A stretch of DNA of 64,000 bases from Tunturiibacter empetritectus (GTDB taxonomy: Bacteria; Acidobacteriota; Terriglobia; Terriglobales; Acidobacteriaceae). This document shows, one piece after another, positions 26,348 to 35,185 of this stretch. Numbering within the stretch: the stretch's first letter is position 1; the number at the start of each line of letters is the position of its first letter. The DNA is taken from contig NZ_JACCCU010000002.1 of NCBI RefSeq assembly GCF_013410875.1, positions 930,001-994,000 on the forward strand, given 5' to 3'. The position numbers and the translations under genes were made by a program. A model generated the notes under the pieces. It worked only from the letters and a program-made list of their open reading frames with translations, ran no database searches and had not been told where the DNA came from.

Positions 26348-26670
26348 CTTTCGATCACCTTGGGAACCTTGAAAAACCGCCCATCGGTATCAGGAGCCGC
26401 AGACATCACTTCAGCGCGGTCGAGCGACGGCCGTACCTCGTCCCTCCGCAATGCCTCTCCATTGTCGAGCAACGCGCCGCCCAACATCTCCCCTACCTGC
26501 GCCATCGCAGGAACCCCAGAAGTATTCAGCTCATTCAATTGATCGATGTGGCCAAGAATGGCGTTCAAGTCTCTTTGCATCCTCGGCTCTTCCTCCGCCG
26601 TTAGCTCCAGATTCGCCAACTCTGCGACCCGCCGCACATCCTCCAGGGTCACGCCAGCCTGTTCCTTCAT
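26344..26670 (-). CDS. gatC: Asp-tRNA(Asn)/Glu-tRNA(Gln) amidotransferase subunit C
   Basis: A 108-residue GatC, the small linker subunit that stabilises the GatA-GatB complex. The N-terminal helix region (VTLEDVRRVAELANLELTAE) and the C-terminal LRRDEVRPSL...APDTDGRFFKVPKVIE are the standard GatC signatures. Its ATG overlaps the upstream DUF721 stop and its stop overlaps gatA, so three genes are read as one unit. Confidence 0.95.
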   Translation of the reverse strand: MKEQAGVTLEDVRRVAELANLELTAEEEPRMQRDLNAILGHIDQLNELNTSGVPAMAQVGEMLGGALLDNGEALRRDEVRPSLDRAEVMSAAPDTDGRFFKVPKVIER

Positions 26671-26963
26671 CGCTTGTAGTTCCCCTTCTTATCAAAGTGT
26701 ATCTCGCTTACAGGTACTCCCGAAATACGCGACAGCTCTGCGGCAAGCTGTCGACGCATACTGACCAGTTGCCGCAACCATACGCCATCTTCCACCTCAA
26801 CGCGCACCACGCCATTCTCAAATCCTATGACCTGCCCTCGTTCGGCCATTGCCCTTCCGCACGCCACCGGCCACGCTGCCGCGAGTCTGTCCTCCTCCCG
26901 GAGCGCTTGCAGGCTCCTTCTTAATGAGCCTTTCAACATATCCCGCATTCCCTCTAAAGGCAT
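26667..26963 (-). CDS. DUF721 (DciA-like) protein
   Basis: A 98-residue protein of the DUF721 family; some members are DciA helicase loaders for DnaB, which replaces DnaC/DnaI in many bacteria. The conserved core WPVACGRAMAERGQVIGF...VRVEVEDGVWLRQL is present. The ATG at 26963 is one of several closely spaced candidates (26948, 26939) and none has a strong ribosome-binding site. The stop overlaps gatC (ATGA). Without a longer C-terminal part the replication role is not proven. Confidence 0.8.
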   Translation of the reverse strand: MPLEGMRDMLKGSLRRSLQALREEDRLAAAWPVACGRAMAERGQVIGFENGVVRVEVEDGVWLRQLVSMRRQLAAELSRISGVPVSEIHFDKKGNYKR

Positions 26964-27226
26964 CGGCAAACCCCGATCAAGTTGTCACGGTTGAGATTCT
27001 CGACTGGGAGTTAAAAGCAAGCTTCCGGCTAAATGTCAGTCATGGGCCAACTTCGTGCCCCACTGTTGAAATTACGGCAGATGCGCGGTTTGTCCAGCCT
27101 AGCCCACGGCAAAGCCAAGATACAAAACAAGCTGCAAACCCTCAAGATGAAGAGATAAACTCCACGCGCTAGTGAGTGAGAGACAGGTGGTTGCAGCCAC
27201 GTCACTTTTATTTTATGTGAGTCAGA

Positions 27227-27967
27227 CTAATACGCGCCATCCTGATTCACTACCGAGGCAAACGTCTTCAGCAGGATCCAGAGGTCTCTCATCAGAGACC
27301 ATCTTTCAACGTATTCACAGTCAAGTGCGACACGTTTTTCATAGCTCAACGCACTGCGTCCCGACACCTGCCAAAGACCAGTCAAGCCGGGCTTGACCCT
27401 GCAGTAGCAGTCGAAGCAATCACCGTACTTTTCTACTTCCGCCGCTACAATCGGTCGAGGCCCCACCAGACTCATCTGTCCAGCAAGCACGTTCCAAAGC
27501 TGCGGCAACTCATCCAAACTGTATCGCCGGAGAAAAAGCCCCAGGGGGGTAATCCGCGGATCTTTACGAAGTTTATGGGTCTTCTTCCATTCCGCCCTCG
27601 CCTTTGGATATCGCGCTAGATGAGTCTCCAGCACTTCAGCCGAGTTGATACACATCGTGCGGAACTTCCACATGGAAAAAAAGGCGCCATGCTTGCGAAT
27701 CCGCCGATGCGAATACAAGACTGGCCCGGGCGAACTCAGTTTCACGGAGATGGCCACAATACTGAGTAACAACAGCACAACCGGCATTGAAATCAAAACC
27801 AGGACAACATCGACTGATCGTTTGATCACCCGGTATCGGAAGAAGTCGGATGGCGTTTCCTCTGCTCGATGCGAAATCTCTAACGAGCTACCAACCGACT
27901 CTGGATACGAATAAGAACCTTCGATAGCCGCTGTCCGCGACTCGGGAGATTGATATTCAGCCTGCAT
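27227..27967 (-). CDS. Polyprenyl-phosphate sugar-1-phosphate transferase (bacterial sugar transferase)
   Basis: A 246-residue initiating enzyme that moves a sugar-1-phosphate from a nucleotide sugar to undecaprenyl phosphate and so starts the polysaccharide repeat unit. It has one membrane helix/re-entrant segment (about 50-72), then the catalytic domain with [27 protein letters not shown] and [14 protein letters not shown]. The four-helix N-terminal part of WbaP/WcaJ is missing, so it is of the small PglC/ExoY-like size. The ATG at 27967 has AGGA six bases upstream; the ATG at 28003 lacks one. Confidence 0.92.
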   Translation of the reverse strand: MQAEYQSPESRTAAIEGSYSYPESVGSSLEISHRAEETPSDFFRYRVIKRSVDVVLVLISMPVVLLLLSIVAISVKLSSPGPVLYSHRRIRKHGAFFSMWKFRTMCINSAEVLETHLARYPKARAEWKKTHKLRKDPRITPLGLFLRRYSLDELPQLWNVLAGQMSLVGPRPIVAAEVEKYGDCFDCYCRVKPGLTGLWQVSGRSALSYEKRVALDCEYVERWSLMRDLWILLKTFASVVNQDGAY

Positions 27968-28360
27968 TCGAATCCTGTATCTGTTCGGCTCGCATGTCCG
28001 CATGCTCTGCGTTCCATCAGCCGGACCGGTTCCTGTTACACGCCTTGTGTCGCGGTACCTTCTCTAATCCGCTCCTGGAGTCTCAAATGAGACCGGGAAA
28101 CGGCCGCGCTTCCAAATCACTTCCACCTGCCTGCTCATGCTACCCGTCCATGGACCTTATACGTTGGCCTCTCTATCGGTCGGGTTGGACCAAGTCGACG
28201 ACTGGGAAAACAAAGCGCATTGATACAACTTCACTATTCTAACCGACGGTGTTCTGAAAAAGGAGTTTACGCATTCCGAGTTCGCCTTTTATTCGTTCCA
28301 CTTTGGAACCGCCACGTTGGGTCTGTTTTCATGTATGAGTCGAGACACTAAACTACTTTG
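27968..28360. other. Intergenic region between divergent sugar transferase and rfbC
   Basis: 393 bp without a recognisable gene; it should contain promoters for both divergent genes. A run AAAAAGGAG near 28257-28265 resembles a ribosome-binding site but no credible frame follows it. Confidence 0.5.
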
Positions 28361-28948
28361 ATGCAGGTTCTTGAAACGCCTCTACGTGACGTTAAGCTAC
28401 TTCAACCCCAACGCTTCGAAGATAGTCGCGGTTGGTTTGCAGAGGTATTCAATCAATCAACCTTCGCCGCTCAAGGATTATCAGCGAATTTTGTGCAGGA
28501 CAACCACTCTTTCTCGCTGAAAGGTGTACTTCGCGGCCTTCATTATCAACTTGGCAGGCCTCAGGGCAAGCTCGTCAGAGTCCTCTCCGGCCACATTTGG
28601 GACGTGGCAGTCGATCTTCGGCGCGAATCTCCCGATTTCGGCAGATGGGCCGGATTCCACCTGAAAGCCCAATCCTCCGCCGACCAACTGCAACTCCTCT
28701 GGATCCCCGAAGGCTTCGCCCACGGCTTTCTTGTTCTCTCAGAGACCGCGGAGGTTTTTTACAAAGCCACGAACCTCTACTACCCTGCGGGAGAGCGCTC
28801 CATCCTCTGGAACGATCCCGTCCTCGCTATTGATTGGCCCATCGAGGCGCTCGATGGTAACCCTCCCCTGGTCAGTTCCAAAGACGCCCTAGGCAAGCAC
28901 TTTCTCGAGGCCGAACTGCCACCGGTCGAAGTGAGTCATCTGGTCTGA
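28361..28948 (+). CDS. rfbC: dTDP-4-dehydrorhamnose 3,5-epimerase
   Basis: A 195-residue cupin epimerase that converts dTDP-4-keto-6-deoxyglucose to the L-lyxo form, third step of dTDP-L-rhamnose synthesis. Motifs: DSRGWFAEVFNQ, the catalytic-His region RGLHYQLGRPQGKLVRV, and WIPEGFAHGFLVLSE. Length is normal. The ATG start is used, one codon after a TTG that keeps the frame open. It is encoded apart from, and convergent with, the rfbB-rfbA-rfbD operon. Confidence 0.95.
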   Translation: MQVLETPLRDVKLLQPQRFEDSRGWFAEVFNQSTFAAQGLSANFVQDNHSFSLKGVLRGLHYQLGRPQGKLVRVLSGHIWDVAVDLRRESPDFGRWAGFHLKAQSSADQLQLLWIPEGFAHGFLVLSETAEVFYKATNLYYPAGERSILWNDPVLAIDWPIEALDGNPPLVSSKDALGKHFLEAELPPVEVSHLV

Positions 28949-28953
28949 AAACT

Positions 28954-28971
28954 CCGCGAGTAACGTCGCGG
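28954..28971 (+). terminator. Candidate hairpin after rfbC
   Basis: Perfect 6-bp inverted repeat CCGCGA / TCGCGG with a 6-base loop, starting 6 bp past the rfbC stop in the convergent gap to the gmhB-like gene. There is no T-run. Confidence 0.35.
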
Positions 28972-29058
28972 TCGAGGAGCTTCTTGCTTCCCCGCAGATT
29001 CCGAATCCCGCAGCTTACACAATTTGAACGCAGTGACACCTGCATGCTCAACAGTCGC

Positions 29059-29607
29059 TTATCCGTGCGCTACCAGCCAACGTTCAACCTCAGCCAAGGA
29101 CTCCACCATTAGATACTCGCCGTCACATCGGTCAGTCTCAGTCCCTCTGATCAAGAAAGCCTGCCACAATCCGGCTGCGTTCGCGGCCGCCACGTCCGAA
29201 CATCTGTCTCCAATCATCACACTCTCGTTCAGTTCCACCCCGAATTGAGCAACCCCCCGTCGAAGCATACCCGTGCCGGGCTTCCGATCCTCATGCTCGC
29301 GTTTGTACTCGCCAACACCATGCTCGGGATGGAACGGGCAAAAATAAACAGCATCCAGCTCAACCCCCTCTGCACGAAGCTCTGCGCGCATGAACAGCAT
29401 CAGCGCGTGGAAATCGGCCTCAGAGTAGTAGCCCCGCGCGATGCCCGCCTGATTGGTCACAACGATCAGCCGATATCCAAGTCCTACAGCGGTCTTGCAG
29501 AGCGAAAATATCCCATCAACAAATCGCACCTCCTCGGCGCGGTGCAGATATCCCACCTCTTCATTGACAACACCATCTCGATCGAGAAATAACGCTCGCT
29601 GCTTCAT
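29059..29607 (-). CDS. HAD-IIIA phosphatase, GmhB-like (D-glycero-heptose-1,7-bisphosphate 7-phosphatase)
   Basis: A 182-residue HAD-family phosphatase. The DxD nucleophile motif (LFLDRDGVVNEEVGYL), VVTNQAGIARG, the RKP lysine region and MIGDRCSDV are present. In GmhB the zinc loop is C-P-H-H...C-D-C-R-K-P; here the first half is CPFHPEHG but the CxC pair reads HED, so the usual four-ligand zinc site is incomplete. The ATG is chosen at its four-base overlap (ATGA) with rfbD; the upstream open frame is not homologous. It may act in heptose supply or on another sugar phosphate. Confidence 0.85.
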   Translation of the reverse strand: MKQRALFLDRDGVVNEEVGYLHRAEEVRFVDGIFSLCKTAVGLGYRLIVVTNQAGIARGYYSEADFHALMLFMRAELRAEGVELDAVYFCPFHPEHGVGEYKREHEDRKPGTGMLRRGVAQFGVELNESVMIGDRCSDVAAANAAGLWQAFLIRGTETDRCDGEYLMVESLAEVERWLVAHG

Positions 29608-30530
29608 AGCTCTGCTAACACCTCTCGCAGCGATTGCCGCCAGTCCATCATGGACCAACTGAATCGTTCCCTCAGCTTGCTGCAGTTCAACCGTGAGTTC
29701 AACGGCCGCCTCGCAGGAGTGGGATATTGAGCAGTCGAGATTGCCTCGACGGTCGCAAACTGCACTCCAGGCTCCATTTCGCGGCGCAGTTGAAGCGCCT
29801 CCGCTGCAAATTCGAACCATGTAGTCTCACCGCAGCCAGCCGCGTGGTAAATCCCGCTCGCGTCCTCAATTGACCTCTCTAGTCCGGTTGTCTCTGCGGT
29901 TGCTTCGACTCGCCCGATTACATGCGCTGTCATCCTCGCCAGATCACGACTCCAGGTTGGCGCACCATGCTGGTCGTTCACGATTCGTAATGTCTCGCGT
30001 TCGCTTGCAAGCTTCAAGATCGTCAACAGAAAATTCCGCCCTCGTCCTCCATAGACCCAACTCGTGCGGAAGATCATGTGCCCTGCACCACTCTCCGCAA
30101 GTGCCCTCTCGCCGGCCAGCTTGCTCGCGCCATAGACACTCCCTGGTTCGGCTGCATCAGTTTCAAGGTATGGTCTATTCCCTAAGCCATCAAAAACATA
30201 GTCCGTAGAAAAATGGACGACACCAGCACCAAGCGCTCGCGCCTCTTCTCCTATTACCCTGACAGCCTCGGCATTAATCGCATTCGCCATCTCCGGCTCG
30301 CTCTCCGCTTTGTCGACCGCCGTGTAAGCTCCGGGATTCACAATCCATCTGGGCCGAATCGCACGAATCGTCTCCCTGACCGAAACCGCATTCGCAAGAT
30401 CCATCATTTCGCGTTCCGGGGCAACCACATCCCCCAACGACTTCAGGGTCTGAAGTAGCTCACCACCAACCTGGCCCGAAGCTCCCGTCAACAGGATCCG
30501 CTCACCCAGCGGCAACCTCCCAGACACCAT
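29604..30530 (-). CDS. rfbD: dTDP-4-dehydrorhamnose reductase
   Basis: A 308-residue short-chain dehydrogenase that makes dTDP-L-rhamnose in the last step, using NAD(P)H. The Rossmann motif GASGQVGGEL, FSTDYVFDG and YGASKLAGE (Tyr and Lys catalytic pair) are present. It overlaps rfbA upstream and the gmhB-like gene downstream by ATGA at each side, so the operon is tightly coupled. N-terminal extension of about ten residues before the Rossmann strand is short and acceptable. Confidence 0.95.
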   Translation of the reverse strand: MVSGRLPLGERILLTGASGQVGGELLQTLKSLGDVVAPEREMMDLANAVSVRETIRAIRPRWIVNPGAYTAVDKAESEPEMANAINAEAVRVIGEEARALGAGVVHFSTDYVFDGLGNRPYLETDAAEPGSVYGASKLAGERALAESGAGHMIFRTSWVYGGRGRNFLLTILKLASERETLRIVNDQHGAPTWSRDLARMTAHVIGRVEATAETTGLERSIEDASGIYHAAGCGETTWFEFAAEALQLRREMEPGVQFATVEAISTAQYPTPARRPLNSRLNCSKLRERFSWSMMDWRQSLREVLAEL

Positions 30531-31405
30531 CAGTACACCGTCTCTTCCAGCACCCTCAGCAGATACTGCCCATAAGTGCTCTTCGCGATCTTCGATGCCA
30601 GGTTTCGCAGCTGATCGGTATTTATGTAACCGAGCCGGTACACAATCTCTTCAGGGCAAGCTACCTTCAGCCCCTGTCGCTTCTCAATCGTATGGATGAA
30701 CGTCGCCGCATCCAGCAGAGAATCGTGTGTTCCAGTATCGAGCCATGCGATTCCGCGGCCAAGCACCTGAGTCCTCAGTTGTCCTCGCTCCAGGTACCAG
30801 CGATTTACATCTGTGATCTCGAGTTCACCCCGCGGCGAGGGTTTCAGCCCTTCAGCGATGCCAACAACCTGCGCATCATAAAAGTAGATTCCCGTCACCG
30901 CATAGCGCGACTTCGGTTTCAGCGGCTTCTCTTCAATCGAGATCGCCTGGCGATGCTGGTCGAACTCCACAACCCCATATCGCTCCGGGTCAAGAACAGG
31001 ATAAGCGAACACTGTCGCTCCGGCACCACCTGCAGCAGCCTCCCGTAATGTCCTGGCAAAATCATGTCCGTAGAAGATGTTGTCTCCCAGCACCAGACAA
31101 CACCCCTTCCCTGCAAGAAACTCTTTACCGATCAAAAACGCCTGGGCCAGACCATCTGGAGACGGCTGCACCGCATACTGAAGCTTGATTCCCCACTGCT
31201 CACCACTTCCCAACAGCTGCTCGAAACGCGGGGTATCTTCCGGAGTAGAGATCACGAGAATCTCGCGAATCCCTGCCAGTAAGAGCGCCGACAGCGGATA
31301 GTAGATCATCGGCTTGTCGTAGACCGGCAGCAGTTGCTTTGAGACTACCTGCGTGACCGGATGCAGCCTCGTCCCAGAGCCGCCTGCGAGAATAATCCCC
31401 TTCAT
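30530..31405 (-). CDS. rfbA: Glucose-1-phosphate thymidylyltransferase
   Basis: A 291-residue nucleotidyltransferase making dTDP-glucose, the first committed step to dTDP-rhamnose and usually feedback-inhibited by it. The signature [32 protein letters not shown] and [19 protein letters not shown] are all standard. Full length. The ATG overlaps the rfbB stop, and the stop overlaps the rfbD start. Confidence 0.96.
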   Translation of the reverse strand: MKGIILAGGSGTRLHPVTQVVSKQLLPVYDKPMIYYPLSALLLAGIREILVISTPEDTPRFEQLLGSGEQWGIKLQYAVQPSPDGLAQAFLIGKEFLAGKGCCLVLGDNIFYGHDFARTLREAAAGGAGATVFAYPVLDPERYGVVEFDQHRQAISIEEKPLKPKSRYAVTGIYFYDAQVVGIAEGLKPSPRGELEITDVNRWYLERGQLRTQVLGRGIAWLDTGTHDSLLDAATFIHTIEKRQGLKVACPEEIVYRLGYINTDQLRNLASKIAKSTYGQYLLRVLEETVY

Positions 31406-32565
31406 CGAACCCTCTCGCCTGCCTCGGTCAAGAAGCCACGATCAGCAACAGCAAGCTGATCTTCGCGACCGGAATAGTTCTGGAGAACCCATTGCTGATA
31501 AGCCCCGCTGGTTACATGCTCTACCCACGACGCGTTTCTCAGATACCACTCCACCGTCTTCCTCAGCCCGGTCTCAAAGCTCTCCTGCGCTCTCCAGCCG
31601 AGTTCTCCCTCAAGCTTGCGCGCATCGATCGCATACCGTCGATCATGCCCCGGCCGATCGGTAACGTAGGTCATCAACTGCAGATGCGGTTTAAATTTTG
31701 ACTGCGGCACCAGCTCATCCAGCAGTGCGCACACCGTAGTCACTACCTCGAGATTGCTTCGCTGATTTCCCCCGCCGATGTTGTACGTCTCGCCAATGCG
31801 GCCTCGTTCCAGAATCGTGCGCAAGGCACTCGCATGGTCTCCTACATACAACCAGTCTCTAACCTGTTGTCCATCTCCATAGACAGGCAGCGGCTTACCC
31901 TGCAGCGCATTCGCAATCATCAGCGGAATCAGCTTCTCTGGAAACTGATACGGCCCGTAGTTATTTGAGCAGTTCGTGATGATAGCCGGTAGCCCGTAGG
32001 TATGCACCCATGCCCTCACCAGATGGTCCGACGCCGCCTTCGACGCCGCATAAGGACTGTTTGGAGCGTATGGCGTGTCTTCATGAAAAGCCGGCGCCTC
32101 CGGCGTCAGCGTGCCATACACCTCATCGGTCGAAACATGCAGAAAGCGGAACCTCTCCCGATCTGCCCCTGCTAAGCCCTCGTAGTACGCCCGTGCCGCC
32201 TGCAGCAAGGTAAATGTGCCGTCGATATTGGTTCGCAGAAACGCTTCTGGGCCCAAAATCGAACGGTCGACATGGCTTTCCGCTGCGAAATGAATCACCG
32301 CTCGCGGGCGGTATCTTTGCAGCAATCCGGAAACCGCCTTCGCGTCGCAGATATCACCATGCACAAACGTGTAGGCAGAGCTGCGCTCAATAGACGCAAG
32401 GTTCTCCGGATTCCCCGCATACGTCAGCTTGTCCAGGTTGACGACCGGTCCATGGCCTGCAGCCAGCCAGTCCAGCACGTAGTTGCTCCCTATAAACCCG
32501 GCTCCGCCAGTCACTAGAATGGAATCGCTGCACGGGATCGCTTCTGCCTCTGTTGCTGCTCTCAT
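31402..32565 (-). CDS. rfbB: dTDP-glucose 4,6-dehydratase
   Basis: A 387-residue extended short-chain dehydrogenase, second step of dTDP-rhamnose synthesis. [12 protein letters not shown] (NAD binding), STDEVYGTL and [10 protein letters not shown] (catalytic Tyr/Lys) are visible. The ATG at 32565 has GGAGG upstream, about 12 bases away; an in-frame TTG at 32598 is unlikely. It is the first gene of rfbB-rfbA-rfbD-gmhB-like. About 45 residues beyond the usual C-terminus are present (ending [18 protein letters not shown]), slightly longer than E. coli RfbB. Confidence 0.95.
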   Translation of the reverse strand: MRAATEAEAIPCSDSILVTGGAGFIGSNYVLDWLAAGHGPVVNLDKLTYAGNPENLASIERSSAYTFVHGDICDAKAVSGLLQRYRPRAVIHFAAESHVDRSILGPEAFLRTNIDGTFTLLQAARAYYEGLAGADRERFRFLHVSTDEVYGTLTPEAPAFHEDTPYAPNSPYAASKAASDHLVRAWVHTYGLPAIITNCSNNYGPYQFPEKLIPLMIANALQGKPLPVYGDGQQVRDWLYVGDHASALRTILERGRIGETYNIGGGNQRSNLEVVTTVCALLDELVPQSKFKPHLQLMTYVTDRPGHDRRYAIDARKLEGELGWRAQESFETGLRKTVEWYLRNASWVEHVTSGAYQQWVLQNYSGREDQLAVADRGFLTEAGERVR

Positions 32566-32733
32566 GTTTCTGTTTATGCCTCCGAACTTTGGTTCCAACG
32601 CTTAATAATAGGCTACCTACCCTTCGCCATCAGGTGGATCACCTCCCGGCGGTGTTTTGCCTTTGCGAAGAACCAGGCAACTGCAAACTCCACCGTTCTC
32701 TCCAATGGAGATCGAGACGCGAAAGGTGACCCT

Positions 32734-32958
32734 ATGACCACGAATAATCAACAGTCCAATCAAACCAGCTACCAGACGCCTGCGGGCGACTCAAAACATG
32801 CTGTAGAACCCTCAGGTCCCAAGGGGGATAACCCATCGACCGCAGGCCCGGGCCCCACAAAGGTCACCTCCAACACCCCGGAAAATAATCGGGGGCGCAT
32901 CAATCCCTCGGCGCCCGAAGATGCGAACACAACCCCAGGCACAACAGACAAGAAATAA
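32734..32958 (+). CDS. Small disordered hypothetical protein
   Basis: A 74-residue product rich in Asn, Thr, Pro, Gly and Ser, with almost no hydrophobic residues, so it is likely disordered and cytoplasmic. AAAGGTGA precedes the ATG at suitable spacing. No family recognised; similar short hydrophilic proteins are common in stress-related loci. It lies upstream of the partner-switching operon but 200 bp away, so co-regulation is not shown. Confidence 0.6.
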   Translation: MTTNNQQSNQTSYQTPAGDSKHAVEPSGPKGDNPSTAGPGPTKVTSNTPENNRGRINPSAPEDANTTPGTTDKK

Positions 32959-33158
32959 GATTGTTCTGTTCAATGTCTTTCATCCGTGGTATCTCCTGAA
33001 AGGACCTACAAGACGTCGACATCCACTGCGCCAGTCGAGTTTGCGCCACTGTTTGCCCAGGAAACAGTGGATAACGGCAGGAGCGAACCCTTCGCCCGCC
33101 TATGCGGCAAAGAGTTCTTATCGTCGTCTGAAAGGGGTTACGTGAAGGAGCAGTTCCC

Positions 33159-34307
33159 ATGGAAATCGAAAGCAGTCTCCATCTTCAGCAGCAAATTGCA
33201 CGTCTACAAGCACTCCTCGACACGACCCACAGAATCCATAGCACCATCGAATTGGACAGCGTTCTCCGCAGCGTCCTGCAGATCACCGTGCGGGAACTTG
33301 AGATGGCGGGTGCATTTTTTACAGCCTTTCCGTTTTCTTACGGGGAGATCCCCCCACGATTTCTCTTGCATCCGCCGTCCTCCGATCCAAGACGCGGTTG
33401 TTACCGCTTCCCTTTGCTGGATCGCCACGGTGCTGCCCTTACCGAAATGGTAGTCATCACCCGCGAAGGCGCTCCGCTCACCCTCTTCGAGCAGGACTTT
33501 CTAGAACATCTCGCAGTCCAGGCCGCCGTCGCGATTGAAAACGCACGATATCACGAACAAACCCTGGATATGGAGAGGGTCAAGCAGGATCTCTCCTGCG
33601 CACGCGACATTCAGCGGAGCCTCCTTCCTCAAACGTTTCCAGACATCTCCGGCTACAGCATCGCGGGCCGCTCGCAGACCTGCTATGAAGTCGGCGGCGA
33701 CTACCTCGATCTCATCCCACTTACCTCTGGCGAGCTGATGATCGTCGTAGCCGACGTCGCAGGCAAAGGCCTTGCCTCGGCCCTGGTTGGCAGCTCATTT
33801 CGGGCGGCGTTGCGAGCTATCGCGAACTCTGGGATGCCGCTCGCCGACATGGCGACACACATGAACCTTCTCCACTACAAAGAAGGCGAGGAGTCCCGCC
33901 GCCGCTACGTCACGGCCATGTTCCTGAAGCTTGATCCAAAGACACATACTGTCGAAGTAGTTAACTGCGGTCACAATCCGGCCTTTCTTCTCAACGGCAG
34001 CGATGTCCCTGAGTTGATTGAGGCCAGTGGAACCCCGGTCGGAATGTTGCCTTTCTCTGGTTACTCGGCAGAAAAATATGTACTGTCCGAGAAGGCGAAG
34101 CTGCTAATCTACACCGACGGAATGACTGAGGTATTTCAAGGTGACGAAGAATTCGGCCAGGATCGTCTCATGGAGGCCTTCCGCACCTGCCGAGTCTCGG
34201 ACGCGACTGGAACACTGAACTCGATTTGGCAGACTCTGGATGCTTTCTCCAATCAGGAAAACCAATCAGACGATATGACCGCACTCGTAATTGGACGAAA
34301 GCCGTAG
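33159..34307 (+). CDS. PP2C-type phosphatase with GAF domain (RsbU-like)
   Basis: A 382-residue soluble regulator. A short N-terminal helix and GAF domain (about 10-145) precede a SpoIIE/PP2C domain (about 170-380) with metal-binding acidic motifs YEVGGDYLD, VVADVAGKG, and YTDGMTE plus QSDDMTALVI. It would dephosphorylate a STAS antagonist and so free a sigma factor or other target. AAGGAG lies before the ATG. The anti-sigma kinase gene starts 8 bp after the stop and the STAS gene follows, so the substrate is probably the protein at 34772. Confidence 0.92.
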   Translation: MEIESSLHLQQQIARLQALLDTTHRIHSTIELDSVLRSVLQITVRELEMAGAFFTAFPFSYGEIPPRFLLHPPSSDPRRGCYRFPLLDRHGAALTEMVVITREGAPLTLFEQDFLEHLAVQAAVAIENARYHEQTLDMERVKQDLSCARDIQRSLLPQTFPDISGYSIAGRSQTCYEVGGDYLDLIPLTSGELMIVVADVAGKGLASALVGSSFRAALRAIANSGMPLADMATHMNLLHYKEGEESRRRYVTAMFLKLDPKTHTVEVVNCGHNPAFLLNGSDVPELIEASGTPVGMLPFSGYSAEKYVLSEKAKLLIYTDGMTEVFQGDEEFGQDRLMEAFRTCRVSDATGTLNSIWQTLDAFSNQENQSDDMTALVIGRKP

Positions 34308-34315
34308 GAGGGGAA

Positions 34316-34759
34316 GTGAACGGAAAGAACGTGAACAGCATCGAGCTGCGTCTTCCTTCGCGTCTCGGCTTTGAAAAAGTTGCAATGAGCACCGCCTCCA
34401 GTGTCGCCAAACTGATGGGCTTCGCTCCGGACCGGGTTGAAGATCTAAAAACCGCTGTCGCCGAAGCTTGCATCAATGCCATGGAGCATGGAAACAAACT
34501 CGACGAATCTCTGATTGTCGATGTCATTCTCTCCATGAACGAGGGTTCCCTTGAAGTAAAGGTGCTCGACACGGGCACCGGGCCTCCGGGCGGAGTTCAC
34601 GCCCCGGATATGGACAAAAAAATGCACGGAGAAGAGGCTAGTCGCGGCATGGGAATGTTCCTTATTCAGTCTTTGGTGGATGAGGCAGAATGGGTGAGTG
34701 CGCCTCTCACTGGAAGCTACGCCCGACTCGTCATACGCTTAAACAACACTGGAGATTGA
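34316..34759 (+). CDS. Anti-sigma factor serine kinase (RsbW-like ATPase)
   Basis: A 147-residue GHKL-ATPase kinase. N box EACINAMEHGN, G1-type DTGTGP and G2-type SRGMGMFLI motifs are visible. RsbW-like proteins bind either a sigma factor or a STAS antagonist and phosphorylate the latter. The GTG start at 34316 is preferred because AGGAGGGG precedes it; the longer frame starting at 34226 overlaps the phosphatase gene. Second gene of the operon; no sigma factor gene lies in the window, so the ultimate target is unknown. Confidence 0.9.
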   Translation: MNGKNVNSIELRLPSRLGFEKVAMSTASSVAKLMGFAPDRVEDLKTAVAEACINAMEHGNKLDESLIVDVILSMNEGSLEVKVLDTGTGPPGGVHAPDMDKKMHGEEASRGMGMFLIQSLVDEAEWVSAPLTGSYARLVIRLNNTGD

Positions 34760-34771
34760 GGAGACACCAAG

Positions 34772-35137
34772 ATGGCGGACTCAGGTACGAAGGTCAAAAT
34801 GGAGCAGGTTAAGTGCGCCTCTGGCGATCCAATCACGGTACTGCGCTTCGCCGGCGACATCACGAGTTCGTCCGAGCCTGCGGTACTAGGCACGTACAGC
34901 GGACTATCGCCCGAGACATCCAAGCGCATCCTGCTTGATTTTTCCAAGGTGGAGTATCTCAACTCCAGCGGCATCGCACTGATCATTCAACTGCTCTACG
35001 CTGCAAGTCAGAAAGGACAAACCGTCCAGACCTTCGGCCTGACTCCGCACTTCCAGAAAGTCTTCACCATGGTAGGCATAACGAAGTACACCAAACTCTA
35101 CCCCGATGAAGCCGCCGCCTGTGCAGGCTTCGAATAA
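34772..35137 (+). CDS. STAS-domain anti-sigma factor antagonist (RsbV-like)
   Basis: A 121-residue STAS protein. The phosphorylatable serine lies in the typical loop DFSKVEYLNSSGIALIIQ (Ser72 or Ser73). It is the switch partner of the preceding kinase and the likely substrate of the phosphatases at 33159 and possibly 35186. The ATG follows a GAGGAGA site. It ends the operon and faces the membrane phosphatase gene with 48 bp between. Confidence 0.92.
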   Translation: MADSGTKVKMEQVKCASGDPITVLRFAGDITSSSEPAVLGTYSGLSPETSKRILLDFSKVEYLNSSGIALIIQLLYAASQKGQTVQTFGLTPHFQKVFTMVGITKYTKLYPDEAAACAGFE

Positions 35138-35185
35138 ACCTGAGCCTTCGCTGAGGCATCAAATCGTCCTCGCTGAAACCGCGGT

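Noticed and set aside
27968..28003. Upstream ATG for the sugar transferase
   Set aside because: The ATG 12 codons later has a much better ribosome-binding site; the upstream one has none.
29608..29820. N-terminal extension of the GmhB-like gene
   Set aside because: The extra 71 residues overlap rfbD and have no homology pattern; the ATGA overlap is the natural start.
34226..34315. N-terminal extension of the anti-sigma kinase
   Set aside because: It overlaps the phosphatase gene; the GTG with AGGAGGGG gives the usual RsbW size.
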